NCBI RefSeq assembly: GCF_900176485.1
Contig: NZ_FWYD01000010.1
Location: forward strand, 1 to 64,000
DNA: 64,000 nt
DNA from: Primorskyibacter flagellatus
GTDB taxonomy: Bacteria; Pseudomonadota; Alphaproteobacteria; Rhodobacterales; Rhodobacteraceae
Direction: 5' to 3'
Positions within the stretch are counted from its first letter, which is position 1. Each line of letters starts with the position of its first letter. The position numbers and the translations under genes are program-made. The notes below the pieces were generated by a model. That model searched no databases and was not told where the DNA came from. It saw nothing but the letters and a program-made list of their open reading frames with translations. Of the stretch, positions 1 to 7,781 are shown in pieces.

Positions 1-14
1 ATAATCTCCGACAT
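1..14 (-). CDS. Start of a gene leaving the window, possibly an IS transposase
   Basis: Only the first codons lie in the window: ATG at 14-12 on the minus strand, reading Met-Ser-Glu-Ile and then leaving at base 1. A strong ribosome binding site (AGGAGG, complement of 21-26) sits seven bases upstream. The short peptide and its leader remind me of IS110-type transposases, but four residues cannot prove this. It fits the mobile-element debris in the next 3 kb. Confidence 0.3.
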
Positions 15-397
15 GACCGTCCTCCTTTGTGGATCATCGCAGACCCACCTTGGCACAGAGATGCCGTCGGGGGGCGGTCACATCATCAAAGCCATACGAA
101 ACCATAACAGTTTCTCAAGTCCCTTCGTTGACTAGTCCTCAGTCTTGTGTCGTAGTGGCTCTCCTGTGAGGTTCTCCGGGATACAACAGCCCTGAGCGAT
201 CATGGCACGAAACGGCGGGACTGGTCAGACCGGACCTTCGCGCAGGATCAGTCCAGTGGTCAATGTGCGGTGCAGAATTTCCATTCGCTCCGCCCGTGCC
301 AATGCCCGTTTTCTGGAAGGCGTGCACCTAGTAGCTGGCCTTCATAATTTAGCTTATGCTTACTGACGACATAGGCTTGGACAGATCAGACGACTTG
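15..397. other. Non-coding stretch at the left edge
   Basis: Apart from the leader of the edge gene (15-90) I see no convincing gene. A 62-codon frame on the minus strand (139-327) has no recognisable motif and a composition like random reading of GC-rich DNA. The 3' end of the acyltransferase gene faces this stretch. Confidence 0.4.
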
Positions 398-1396
398 TCA
401 AAACCCAACGTAATGCAGTGCCTTTTGACGTTTCAATAAAATATAAAAAATGAGTGGTCCAATGATGCCTATGACTGTTCCCAGAACGAAATGAATGAGT
501 AGGCTATCGAGTCCAACCTGGAGAAGCATGATGCGCAAGCCCGCACTGAATATCGTATGCATCACATAAATGGGCATAGAGATTACGCCCAGAAAGGCTA
601 TCCCCTGCGCCCACCGAAACAGCGCATATCGCCCAGAAATCGCCATCAAAGGCACAATCAAAAGTAAAGAAAGAACCGTGCCACTAAGGTGCCTTGGAAC
701 TCCAAAATAGAGGAATACAGTCGCCAACAGGCCGATCATAAACGCCGTACCCGCTATCGAAGCGAAAACACGATTGGGGACGGATCGCACAAAAGAAGAT
801 GCACCGATCAAGCCTCCTACTGCAAACACCGGAAGATAGCTCAAACCCGCACCGAAGAAAGGAGTCAAGTGGCCAGGAAGAGTGACCGAAAAGCTAATAA
901 TTGATGCCGCGACAAGGGTACTGATCCAAAACTGAATATCCGACATTGCAGACAAACATAACATCCGCACAATCGCCAATAAAACGGTAATAAGCAGCAG
1001 CGCCCACAGAAACCAAAAATGTGCAACTGGAGGAACAGGCCAGACCAAGACACCCATCCAATCGCTCCGCGCATTTGAATTATCCCCTGCAAATGCCTGT
1101 AAAGCTAGAAATATATACGTCCAGATCACCAATGGATAAATGAGACGCCATACCCTGCCTCGTAGAGATGGATTTATCGAAATCGGTGGGCGCATCCCAA
1201 AAGTAATCCCTGACAGTATAAAAAAAAGAGGCATGTGAAAAGCATAAATTGCTTGATCCATGGTCGAGAGTAACTCTTCCCCATCTGAAAAAGCTTGGCC
1301 GGAAAGACCACGACCCGTATGCCCGACGACAACGAGCACAATTCCTATTCCCTTTGCGAAGTCAATCCAAGCTAACCTCAAGGCAACTGGCCCCAA
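398..1396 (-). CDS. Acyltransferase 3 family membrane protein
   Basis: About 332 residues with around ten hydrophobic helices, the usual size of the acyltransferase 3 (fucose 4-O-acetylase-like) family. These inner-membrane enzymes O-acetylate surface sugars. The family hallmarks are visible: an N-terminal WIDFAKGIGI helix ending in VVVGH, and HMPLFFILSG about 40 residues later. The frame opens at a TTG (1396) with no good ribosome binding site. A second TTG at 1381 has GGGGCC seven bases upstream, and a stop closes the frame just upstream of 1396, so the start is uncertain. GC is clearly lower than in the core genes to the right and the neighbours are a recombinase and IS debris, which suggests horizontal transfer. 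No partner polysaccharide genes are visible, so the substrate is unknown. Confidence 0.8.
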   Translation of the reverse strand: MGPVALRLAWIDFAKGIGIVLVVVGHTGRGLSGQAFSDGEELLSTMDQAIYAFHMPLFFILSGITFGMRPPISINPSLRGRVWRLIYPLVIWTYIFLALQAFAGDNSNARSDWMGVLVWPVPPVAHFWFLWALLLITVLLAIVRMLCLSAMSDIQFWISTLVAASIISFSVTLPGHLTPFFGAGLSYLPVFAVGGLIGASSFVRSVPNRVFASIAGTAFMIGLLATVFLYFGVPRHLSGTVLSLLLIVPLMAISGRYALFRWAQGIAFLGVISMPIYVMHTIFSAGLRIMLLQVGLDSLLIHFVLGTVIGIIGPLIFYILLKRQKALHYVGF

Positions 1397-2063
1397 TGTA
1401 AAATAAAAATAGCCACGGTCGCTTCACTCAGGACAATGCAAGCAACGTTACTTTCGTCTGATGCTTACAACCGACCCTGATATCCCGAAGCCATAAAAGG
1501 GTACATTGACTACGATTGAGTGTGTGGTCAATAGGTTCTGACCGGTTGTTCGCCGCACTTAGCGTGAATGTCCGCTGCGGGGAAGCGCAGTAAACTTTGC
1601 GAAGGTCACTATCTGCGCGTCGCGGACGTTCGAGCTGGGCGGAGAGTGCAGAGTTTCACAATTGGACATAAGGGCTTTTAGCTTGACGAGTCATTCAAAC
1701 ACCCTGTGCGCATATACTTATAGGAGTTGTTTTCGGGTCAGATTTCCGAAGGACCTTTTCTTCTATGACCCGCGCTGGTTTTCCCCCGTACCCTCCCGTT
1801 CACACGGATGTACCCGTACCCTCCCGTTCACGCGGATGTAACCGTGCGCTGTTCGGCGCATTGCGAGACACAGAAGGGGTATTCAGGACACGTCCACCGG
1901 AAGGGGTACTTGCCGCCGCCGGGGCGGTGTGTCTCACTGGCCTTGCCCCTGTGAGTCGTCCCAAGACTGACCTCAAACTGCCCCAATAGAATATACTTTG
2001 CGATTTGAGACGTATCAAGCTATCACGCCTACGACCTATTGAGACAATCGGGAGATATGAGAC
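1397..2063. other. Intergenic region between acyltransferase and recombinase genes
   Basis: This 667 bp stretch has no supportable gene. It contains the 28 bp tandem repeat at 1785-1840, a looser repeat of GAAGGGGTA around 1873 and 1900, and three copies of TGAGAC between 2005 and 2064 next to the recombinase start. Serine recombinases of this kind usually act on a site just upstream of their own gene, so a res-like site may lie here. I could not define its boundaries. Confidence 0.4.
1785..1840 (+). repeat. Two tandem 28 bp repeats
   Basis: Units 1785-1812 and 1813-1840 are directly adjacent and differ at one position (CACACGG versus CACGCGG). Each contains CCCGTACCCTCCCGTTCA. They lie about 220 bp upstream of the serine recombinase gene. 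Two copies without spacers rule out a CRISPR array. They may be recombinase or regulator binding sites, or a slippage duplication. Confidence 0.8.
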
Positions 2064-2639
2064 ATGCTGGTTGGATATGCGCGAACATCGACACTGGACC
2101 AGAAAGCTGGACTTGAGGGCCAAGAGCGGGAGTTGAGGGAAGCTGGATGCGAACGGCTGTTCATCGAGCAGGTATCGTCAGTGGACGTGAGAGAGCGTCA
2201 CAGGCTCACAGAAGCGCTGGACTTCGTGCGGGAGGGGGACACCCTAGTCGTGACCAAGCTGGACCGCCTGGCCCGCTCTGTGGCGCACCTGATGGGTATC
2301 CTCGACACGCTCACCGGGAAGGGTGCGGCCCTGCGTATCCTAAGCATGGACCTGGACACCAGCACCCCGACAGGGAAACTCTTGCTGACCATGCTGGGTG
2401 GCGTGGCCGAGTTTGAGCGGGGGATCATGCTTGAGCGTCAACGTGAGGGGATCGCTAAGGCCAAGGCCGAAGGAAAGTACACAGGACGGAAGCCCACTGC
2501 ACGAGCGAAGTCTGCGGAGGTCCTTAAGCTGCACGGAGAAGGCGTTGGGGGCACGCAGATTGCCAAGCGGCTGGGGATCGGTCGGGCAAGCGTCTACCGC
2601 ATCTTGGATGAAGCGAAGGCTGGGGCGCAGACTGGATAG
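2064..2639 (+). CDS. Serine recombinase (resolvase/invertase family)
   Basis: 191 residues, the usual length of Tn3-type resolvases and Hin/Pin-type invertases. The catalytic domain covers roughly residues 1-140: the nucleophile is the Ser in YARTSTLDQ near residue 9, and the arginine-rich TKLDRLARS and the GGVAEFER / LERQREGI segments match the conserved active-site and dimer-helix regions. A C-terminal helix-turn-helix (about 150-185, IAKRLGIGRASVYRIL) binds DNA. The ATG has GGAG nine bases upstream. No transposase, invertible segment or partner gene of an intact transposon is next to it, so it may be a relic of a plasmid or transposon. It probably acts on sites in the upstream 600 bp. Confidence 0.92.
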   Translation: MLVGYARTSTLDQKAGLEGQERELREAGCERLFIEQVSSVDVRERHRLTEALDFVREGDTLVVTKLDRLARSVAHLMGILDTLTGKGAALRILSMDLDTSTPTGKLLLTMLGGVAEFERGIMLERQREGIAKAKAEGKYTGRKPTARAKSAEVLKLHGEGVGGTQIAKRLGIGRASVYRILDEAKAGAQTG

Positions 2640-2843
2640 CCCCTGAGAGGGCGCAGGAGGTCCGCCCAGCGCCTTCATCCCAATTTGGCTGCCCAGCAAT
2701 CATGGAGTCAAGCGGCTCTCTGTGAGGCCATGGGGGCCTGTCAGCCGTGCATGTGTTTATTTGTTTTTTGGGTCAAATTGGGGCCGCATGCAATATCTAG
2801 CGGACCCCTGAAAATGCCAGCCTGACAGCATCAATAATTAAGG

Positions 2844-3137
2844 TTGGCAGAGGCGAAGATTGCCCCATCTGTCGGCAGCGTTGGAGATTCCTATGACAAT
2901 GCCCTGGCAGAAACCATCAACGGGCTGTTCAAAGCCGAGGTCATCCACCGGCGCGAGCCATGGCGCAGTTTCGACGCCGTGGAATACGCGACATTGGAAT
3001 GGGTCGATACCGGCGTTGTCGAAGAAACGCCTGAGTTCAACAACCGCCGCCTGCTCGAGCCCATCGGGAATATCCCGCCAGCTGCAGCCGAGGCAAACTT
3101 CTACGCAGCTATGGAAAGATCAGACATGGCCGCGTAA
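2844..3137 (+). pseudogene. IS3-family transposase (orfB), C-terminal fragment
   Basis: The frame encodes only the last third of an IS3-family DDE transposase. SVGDSYDNALAE contains the last catalytic Glu, followed by the usual INGLFKAEVIHRR and NNRRLLEPIGNIPP segments and the normal C-terminus. The first two catalytic Asp and the orfA part are missing: homology starts abruptly near 2842 at LAEAKIAPSVG. A second anomaly lies between WVD and FNNRR, where one Trp is replaced by nine residues (TGVVEETPE), a 24 bp in-frame insertion relative to the family pattern as I know it. The copy is therefore inactive. Confidence 0.88.
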
Positions 3138-3149
3138 CTAAGACAAATT

Positions 3150-3176
3150 GGCCTCCGGCAAACAAGGGGCGGTTCA
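3150..3176 (+). mobile_element. Right terminal inverted repeat of the IS3-family remnant
   Basis: The sequence begins GGCCTCCGGCAAAC and ends GGGGCGGTTCA, the right end typical of IS3-family members whose left end is TGAACCGCCCC. It lies 12 bp after the transposase stop codon, as in complete copies. No matching left end is found in the window, so the element is 5'-truncated. Confidence 0.75.
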
Positions 3177-3384
3177 GTTCATTCATTACTGATCTACCGT
3201 ACAGGAACCCCACCAGATACCTGCATGTAGACCCCTAAGGTTCCCTGATGCTACACCAGACATGAAGGAACACCCAAACTGTTGTAACCCTCTAAGGCAT
3301 TGTGGTGAGGAGGATAAATAGCGCATAAATAGGAGGATACCATCACCTTAAGTAATTGATATTTATATATTATTGTTGCCACAC

Positions 3385-3406
3385 TCTAATCCCTTCGTCT
3401 CCGCCA
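3385..3406 (+). other. tRNA 3'-end-like sequence, possible attachment site
   Basis: The stretch TCTAATCCCTTCGTCTCCGC followed by CA looks like the T-arm end, acceptor strand and CCA of a tRNA-Ser or tmRNA, with no tRNA body in front of it. Integrating elements that target such genes leave a copy of the 3' end at their far boundary. Everything to its left is accessory in character and the core genes begin a few hundred bases to its right, which fits an island border. No integrase gene is in view, so this is inference. Confidence 0.4.
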
Positions 3407-3578
3407 GTACGCCAAAATAGCGCCAAGCTATTGATTTTAAATGACCATGAAGCGACGAATCCTGCTCTTGCCACATATATTCACCACACATGTTAGCCTC
3501 TTAGGTTTGACCACAATCCAGTGCTAGGGCCATCGAACTGACTTTTCCGATGTAGGCCCAGCGAGTGACGATTAAATC

Positions 3579-3668
3579 CTAGATTCTGGCTTGGGCAATC
3601 CTACGCACGGGCCTTTCGGAGATAACCAATTCACCGGCGACGCGTCTCTTGCTCTGTCCCTCGGCTAG
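3579..3668 (-). pseudogene. Remnant of a LuxR-type helix-turn-helix
   Basis: On the minus strand this frame reads LLAEGQSKRRVAGELVISER followed by PVRRIAQARI and a stop. It follows the pattern of the LuxR/GerE DNA-binding domain (LLAEG, then S..EIA..L.ISERTV) but several conserved positions are changed and the regulator's N-terminal part is absent. I read it as a decayed response-regulator end. The match is short. Confidence 0.35.
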
Positions 3669-3768
3669 CAGAGCTGTACTTGGACAGCCTTCATTTTGCC
3701 CGTGGGCTTACAAGCCAAACGCGTCATCGACAGCTGGATCGGGTGCTAAAACGCCGAGCGACCGCCCG

Positions 3769-4755
3769 TCACAGCATGGCGGGCACGACCTGATCGGGTG
3801 GGCGGTGACCGTCGGCGAAGGTTTTGATATTGATGATGACCTTTTCGCCCATCTCTACCCGCCCCTCCTGTGTGGCGGACCCCATATGCGGCAGCATCAC
3901 CACATTGGGCAGATTGCGCAGGTCGGGGTTGGACTGTGAACCTTGCTCGTAGACATCAAGCCCCGCACCCGCGATCTCGCCTGCTTTGAGCATGCGGGTC
4001 AGGGCCGGCTCGTCTATCACTTCGCCGCGCGAGGTGTTCACAACCACGGCGCTGGGTTTCAGCAGCTTCAACCGCCGCGCGTTCAACAGGTGAAAGGTGG
4101 ACGGGGTGTGCGGACAGTTCACGCTGATGACATCCATCCGCGCGACCATCTGATCGAGGCTTTCCCAATATGTTGCCTCGACCTGCTGTTCATTTTCGGG
4201 ACGCAGGCGGCGACGGTTGTGATAGTGGATCTGCATGCCGAATGCCTGCGCCCGGCGTGCGACGGCCGTTCCGATCCGTCCCATACCCAGGATGCCCAGG
4301 CGACGCCCGCCAAGGCGTCCGCCAAGAAAGGCGGTCGGTGCCCAGCCGTTCCAGTCCCCGGTCTGCATTACCGCCAGCCCTTCGGGCAAACGCCGGGTGA
4401 CAGCAAGGATCAGGGCAAGCGTGATGTCAGCGGTGTCTTCCGTCACGACGCCGGGCGTGTTGGACACAAGAATGCCGCGTTGCCGCGCCGTGTTCACGTC
4501 AATATGATCAATACCCGCACCGTAATTCGCGATCAGGCGCAGCCGGTCTCCGGCTTGGGATATCAACGCGGCGTCGATCTGATCGGTCACGGTCGGAACC
4601 AGAATATCGGCTTCTTTCACTGCCGCGACCAGTTCTGCGCGCGTCAGAGGCGTATCATCGTCCCGCAGACGAACATCGAAAAGTTCTTTGAGCCGGGTTT
4701 CAACCACTTCCGGCAAGCGTCGCGTCACGACAACACTCAGGCGTTTTGATGGCAT
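3769..4755 (-). CDS. 2-hydroxyacid dehydrogenase (glyoxylate/hydroxypyruvate reductase type)
   Basis: 328 residues of the D-isomer-specific 2-hydroxyacid dehydrogenase family, which reduces 2-oxoacids such as glyoxylate or hydroxypyruvate with NAD(P)H in the cytosol. The N-terminal substrate domain contains ANYGAGIDHIDV. The Rossmann domain has GILGMGRIGTAVARRA, the Arg is in NTSRGEVID, the Glu in LDVYEQGS, and the catalytic His in LPHMGSAT. The second ATG of the ATGATG pair (4755) is preferred because AGGAG lies six bases ahead of it. It is transcribed away from the SH3-protein gene; the 111 bp between them must hold both promoters. The exact substrate cannot be read from the sequence. Confidence 0.9.
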   Translation of the reverse strand: MPSKRLSVVVTRRLPEVVETRLKELFDVRLRDDDTPLTRAELVAAVKEADILVPTVTDQIDAALISQAGDRLRLIANYGAGIDHIDVNTARQRGILVSNTPGVVTEDTADITLALILAVTRRLPEGLAVMQTGDWNGWAPTAFLGGRLGGRRLGILGMGRIGTAVARRAQAFGMQIHYHNRRRLRPENEQQVEATYWESLDQMVARMDVISVNCPHTPSTFHLLNARRLKLLKPSAVVVNTSRGEVIDEPALTRMLKAGEIAGAGLDVYEQGSQSNPDLRNLPNVVMLPHMGSATQEGRVEMGEKVIINIKTFADGHRPPDQVVPAML

Positions 4756-4866
4756 CATGCACTCCTGCTTCTTCCAAACCCGCGTAGCTTTTGGCACAGT
4801 GGCGCAAGCAGCGACGGGGCACAAGAACCCTGCGCGAAAAACACATGCGCAACCGGGGCAGGTCGA

Positions 4867-5358
4867 ATGAAACCCATCGGATTAGGGCTTATCCTCGCGG
4901 TCTTGCTGGGGGTTTCGGCGTATGCGCAAGAGCGTGGGCCGGTGACGAACCTGCCGGTGCCGAGATTTGTCTCGATGAAGGCGAGCGAAGGCAATGTCCG
5001 GCGTGGCCCATCACTGACCCACCGCATCGACTGGGTGTTCAAACGCCGCGACATGCCGCTGGAAATCACAGCCGAATATGGCCATTGGCGCCGGGTGCGA
5101 GACCGTGACGGCGCGGGCGGTTGGGTGCATTATTCGCTTCTGTCCGGGGTACGCACGGTTCTGGTGGAACGCGAGATGCTTGATCTGCACGTCCGACCCG
5201 ATGACGACGCCCAGGTCTCGGCCCGGCTGGAAATGGGCGTCATCGCGCGGCTCAACGAATGCACCCTGAAATGGTGTCAGCTTAGCGCGGGGGGCTACAA
5301 GGGCTGGGCGCACAAAGCCGACCTGTGGGGCGTGAAACCGGACGAGTTGCGCGACTAG
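4867..5358 (+). CDS. Secreted SH3 domain protein
   Basis: 163 residues beginning with a Sec signal peptide (MKPIGLGLILAVLLGVSAYA, cleavage likely after AYA). The mature part carries two bacterial SH3-like modules: residues about 35-90 with NVRRGPSLTHRIDWVF and GWVHYSLLSG, and about 95-155 with LHVRPDDDAQVSARLE and GYKGWAHKADLWGV. Such proteins are periplasmic and are usually thought to bind peptidoglycan. One Cys pair (NECTLKWCQL) could form a disulfide. It stands alone between a divergent dehydrogenase and a Nudix gene, so there is no operon evidence for its role. Confidence 0.85.
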   Translation: MKPIGLGLILAVLLGVSAYAQERGPVTNLPVPRFVSMKASEGNVRRGPSLTHRIDWVFKRRDMPLEITAEYGHWRRVRDRDGAGGWVHYSLLSGVRTVLVEREMLDLHVRPDDDAQVSARLEMGVIARLNECTLKWCQLSAGGYKGWAHKADLWGVKPDELRD

Positions 5359-5624
5359 GCAAGGCTGCGGGCTGTTTGATCTCGAGGGTCGCTTTGATCC
5401 CGCTGACGCGGGCCGCACCTTCCCGCTTATTGGCAGCGCGCCAGACAACGCGCGGTTCATCCGGCTGGATTTTTGTTTAACAAAGCCCTATAATTAACGA
5501 TGTAGAAACTAAAATCTTAAGAAATACTGTAGTTGATAAAGCCCGACAGGGCGCAAGCAGCCGAACCATACAAGCAACAGGTTGCGTAAAATAGTGGTCT
5601 GGAAAAGACCCAAGGAGCAGAAGA

Positions 5625-6083
5625 ATGAAGCGGAGGGGCGAACAAATCGCCGCGCTGCCCATAAGGTGCGACGAAAAAGGCAAGATCAGCGTATTGATGG
5701 TGACCTCTCGCGAGACAAAGCGATGGGTTCTCCCCAAGGGCTGGATCATGGACAACAAGAAACCCTGGGCGGCGGCCGAGATTGAAGCTCTGGAAGAAGC
5801 CGGTGCCGAAGGGTTCATTGCCGACGAAGAGCTGGGCATTTACCACTACGACAAGGTTCTGGACGACAAGAAGACGCTGCGTTGCAGGGTCCGGGTCTAC
5901 CCGATGATGGTCAAGAAGCTGAAGCGTAACTGGAAAGAGCGGGACGAGCGCAAGCGCCACTGGTTTACCCCTAAAGCGGCCGCCAAACGGGTGCATGAAC
6001 CCGAGTTGTCAGAGCTTCTGCTCAAGCTCGACAAGAAGCCGCATAAGGAACCCAGCGTCAAAATGGTGCTCAAGGCGTCCTGA
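5625..6083 (+). CDS. Nudix hydrolase-like protein with an altered Nudix box
   Basis: 152 residues with the Nudix fold. The sequence LPKGWIMDNKKPWAAAEIEA followed by LEEAGAEG occupies the Nudix-box position, and the LPKGW start is typical of diphosphoinositol-polyphosphate phosphohydrolase-like bacterial members. Compared with the consensus (G, five residues, E, seven residues, REUxEExGU), the first Glu is Lys and the Arg of REU is Ile, while the metal-binding EE pair is kept. Reduced or altered catalysis is possible. AAGGAG six bases before the ATG fixes the start. The lysine-rich C-terminal 40 residues (DKKPHKEPSVKM) may bind nucleic acid or polyphosphate; that is inference. Confidence 0.8.
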   Translation: MKRRGEQIAALPIRCDEKGKISVLMVTSRETKRWVLPKGWIMDNKKPWAAAEIEALEEAGAEGFIADEELGIYHYDKVLDDKKTLRCRVRVYPMMVKKLKRNWKERDERKRHWFTPKAAAKRVHEPELSELLLKLDKKPHKEPSVKMVLKAS

Positions 6084-6117
6084 CCTTTTGCAGGCGACAC
6101 GGCCAAGGTCGTCCGGC

Positions 6118-7515
6118 CTAGTCCGCCCAAGGCCCGTGCTGATCCTTGCGCCCGTCAAAACGCTCGAACCCGTGAAGGCCGAAGAAATCGCGCTGACCCT
6201 GGATCATGTTCGCAGTCCCGCGCGCGGTGCGCATCGCGTCGAAATAGGCCAGCCCTGCCCCCAGTGCCGGCAGCGCCACGCCATGTGCAACGCCTGTGGC
6301 AACGACCTGCCGCAAGGCTGCATGGCTTTTCTGGATCCGTTTCGTGAAATGCGGCGCGAACATCAGGTTGCGGTTGCCCCCTTCTGCCAATGCCGTCGCC
6401 ATATCGTCCAGCATCGCCGAGCGGATGATACAACCCGCCCGCCAGGTCCGTGCAATCGTGGGCAGGTCCAGCGACCAGCCATATTGCTCTGACGCTGCCG
6501 CGATCATCTCGTAGCCTTGCGCGTAACACAGGATCTTGCCGCAGATAAGCGCGTTTTCCAGCGCGTCTTCGGTGGGTGCGGCATCGCCCATTGGCACCGG
6601 TCCAGCGCCGAACAGACGCTCGCCATCGGCCCGCGCATCGCGGCGGGATGACAGGTTGCGCGCGACCACCGCCGCCTCGATGCAAGGAATGGGGGCGGCC
6701 AGATGCTGCGCCTCGATTGCCGTCCAACGCCCGGTGCCCTTCTGGCCCGCCGCGTCGACGATGACCTCCAGCAGCGGTTTCCCCGTCTCCTTGTCGGCGG
6801 CCCCTGCGACCTTGCCCGAGATCTCGACCAGATAGCTTTGCAACGGACCGTCATTCCAGCGGTTGAAAACCTTGGCAACCTGATCGGGCCCATAGCCCAT
6901 GCCATCGCGCAGGATGCCGTAGATCTCGGCGATCATCTGCATATCGGCATATTCGATGCCGTTATGGACGGCCTTGACGAAATGTCCGGCCCCCTCCTCG
7001 CCCATCCAGTTGGCGCAAGGCGTGTCGTCAAACTTTGCGGCGATGGCGGTCAGGATGGGCGCGACCCGGTTCCAGTCGGCACGTTGGCCGCCCCCCATGA
7101 TCGCGGGCCCGTGGCGCGCGCCTTCTTCTCCGCCCGACACACCAATGCCCAGAAACGGCCCAGAGCCATCGCGCGACCGGCGGTTTGTGTCGTGGAAATT
7201 GGCGTTGCCCGCATCGATGATCAGATCATCCGGCCCCAGAAGCGGCCTCAGCGCCGCGATCTGGTCGTCTACCGCCTGCCCCGCCGGCACCATCAGAATG
7301 ATCGCACGTGGCTCTGCAATGGCTTCGACCAACGCCTCCAGCGTTTCGGTCGGCGTGATCCGCGCGGCAAGCTGTCCGGCAGAGGCATGAAAGTCCCGCG
7401 TGACGTTGGTCGTACGGTTCCACACCGCAATGTCAAAGCCGTGATCCGCGATGTTCAGCGCCAGCGCCGCCCCCATGGTTCCCAGGCCAATCAGGCCAAT
7501 AGTTGCTTGTGACAT
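6118..7515 (-). CDS. gnd: 6-phosphogluconate dehydrogenase, decarboxylating
   Basis: 465 residues, matching the long form of the family. It oxidises and decarboxylates 6-phosphogluconate to ribulose 5-phosphate with NADP in the pentose phosphate pathway. The N-terminal Rossmann motif GLIGLGTMGAALALNIADHG and the Asn-Arg after the second strand (VWNRT) favour NADP. VSGGEEGARHGP and the catalytic segment FVKAVHNGIEY are intact. The C-terminal all-helical domain is complete, with ARDLFG-like TANMIQGQRDFFGLH near the end. AGGAG lies ten bases before the ATG. It converges on the Nudix gene (34 bp between stops). Confidence 0.95.
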   Translation of the reverse strand: MSQATIGLIGLGTMGAALALNIADHGFDIAVWNRTTNVTRDFHASAGQLAARITPTETLEALVEAIAEPRAIILMVPAGQAVDDQIAALRPLLGPDDLIIDAGNANFHDTNRRSRDGSGPFLGIGVSGGEEGARHGPAIMGGGQRADWNRVAPILTAIAAKFDDTPCANWMGEEGAGHFVKAVHNGIEYADMQMIAEIYGILRDGMGYGPDQVAKVFNRWNDGPLQSYLVEISGKVAGAADKETGKPLLEVIVDAAGQKGTGRWTAIEAQHLAAPIPCIEAAVVARNLSSRRDARADGERLFGAGPVPMGDAAPTEDALENALICGKILCYAQGYEMIAAASEQYGWSLDLPTIARTWRAGCIIRSAMLDDMATALAEGGNRNLMFAPHFTKRIQKSHAALRQVVATGVAHGVALPALGAGLAYFDAMRTARGTANMIQGQRDFFGLHGFERFDGRKDQHGPWAD

Positions 7516-7580
7516 GGGTGTGAATCTCCTGACTGTCTTGAGGCGCTTTTAAGACCTCATCGGCTTGGTTGTGCAGATCC

Positions 7581-7602
7581 GCCCCGGCCCCCGAGCCGGG
7601 GC
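7581..7602. terminator. Perfect GC-rich hairpin between gnd and ychF
   Basis: An eight-base-pair perfect stem GCCCCGGC / GCCGGGGC encloses a six-base loop. It lies 180 bp beyond the ychF stop codon on the minus strand and 66 bp upstream of gnd. There is no T-run, so it may be a weak terminator or an attenuating leader structure of gnd rather than a standard intrinsic terminator. Confidence 0.45.
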
Positions 7603-7781
7603 CTCGCGGGACAGTTGACGCACCTGCCGTTCAGCCCAACTGTTAGCGCCACCGTCCCCGATGGTCAAACCGGCGCATCACGGCGTCAATTCAGCGGGCA
7701 CATCCCCGCCCGTCAGGCCTGTGAGGCGCGCACAGGTCCGCGTCTACCGCACACCCCGGCGCCGAAACAGCGGTGCAACAC

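Larger units (their letters stand above)
3177..3768. other. AT-rich gene-free stretch between IS remnant and core genes
   Basis: No intact gene. From about 3180 to 3540 the sequence is visibly richer in A+T than the flanking DNA. It contains the tRNA-end-like site (3385-3406) and, further right, a decayed LuxR-type reading frame (3579-3668). The rest shows many stops in all frames. Confidence 0.5.

Noticed and set aside
139-327. 62-codon minus-strand frame near the left edge
   Set aside because: No ribosome binding site, no motif and an amino acid composition like non-coding DNA.
1785-1840. Tandem repeats considered as a CRISPR array
   Set aside because: Only two copies, no spacers between them and no cas genes in the window.
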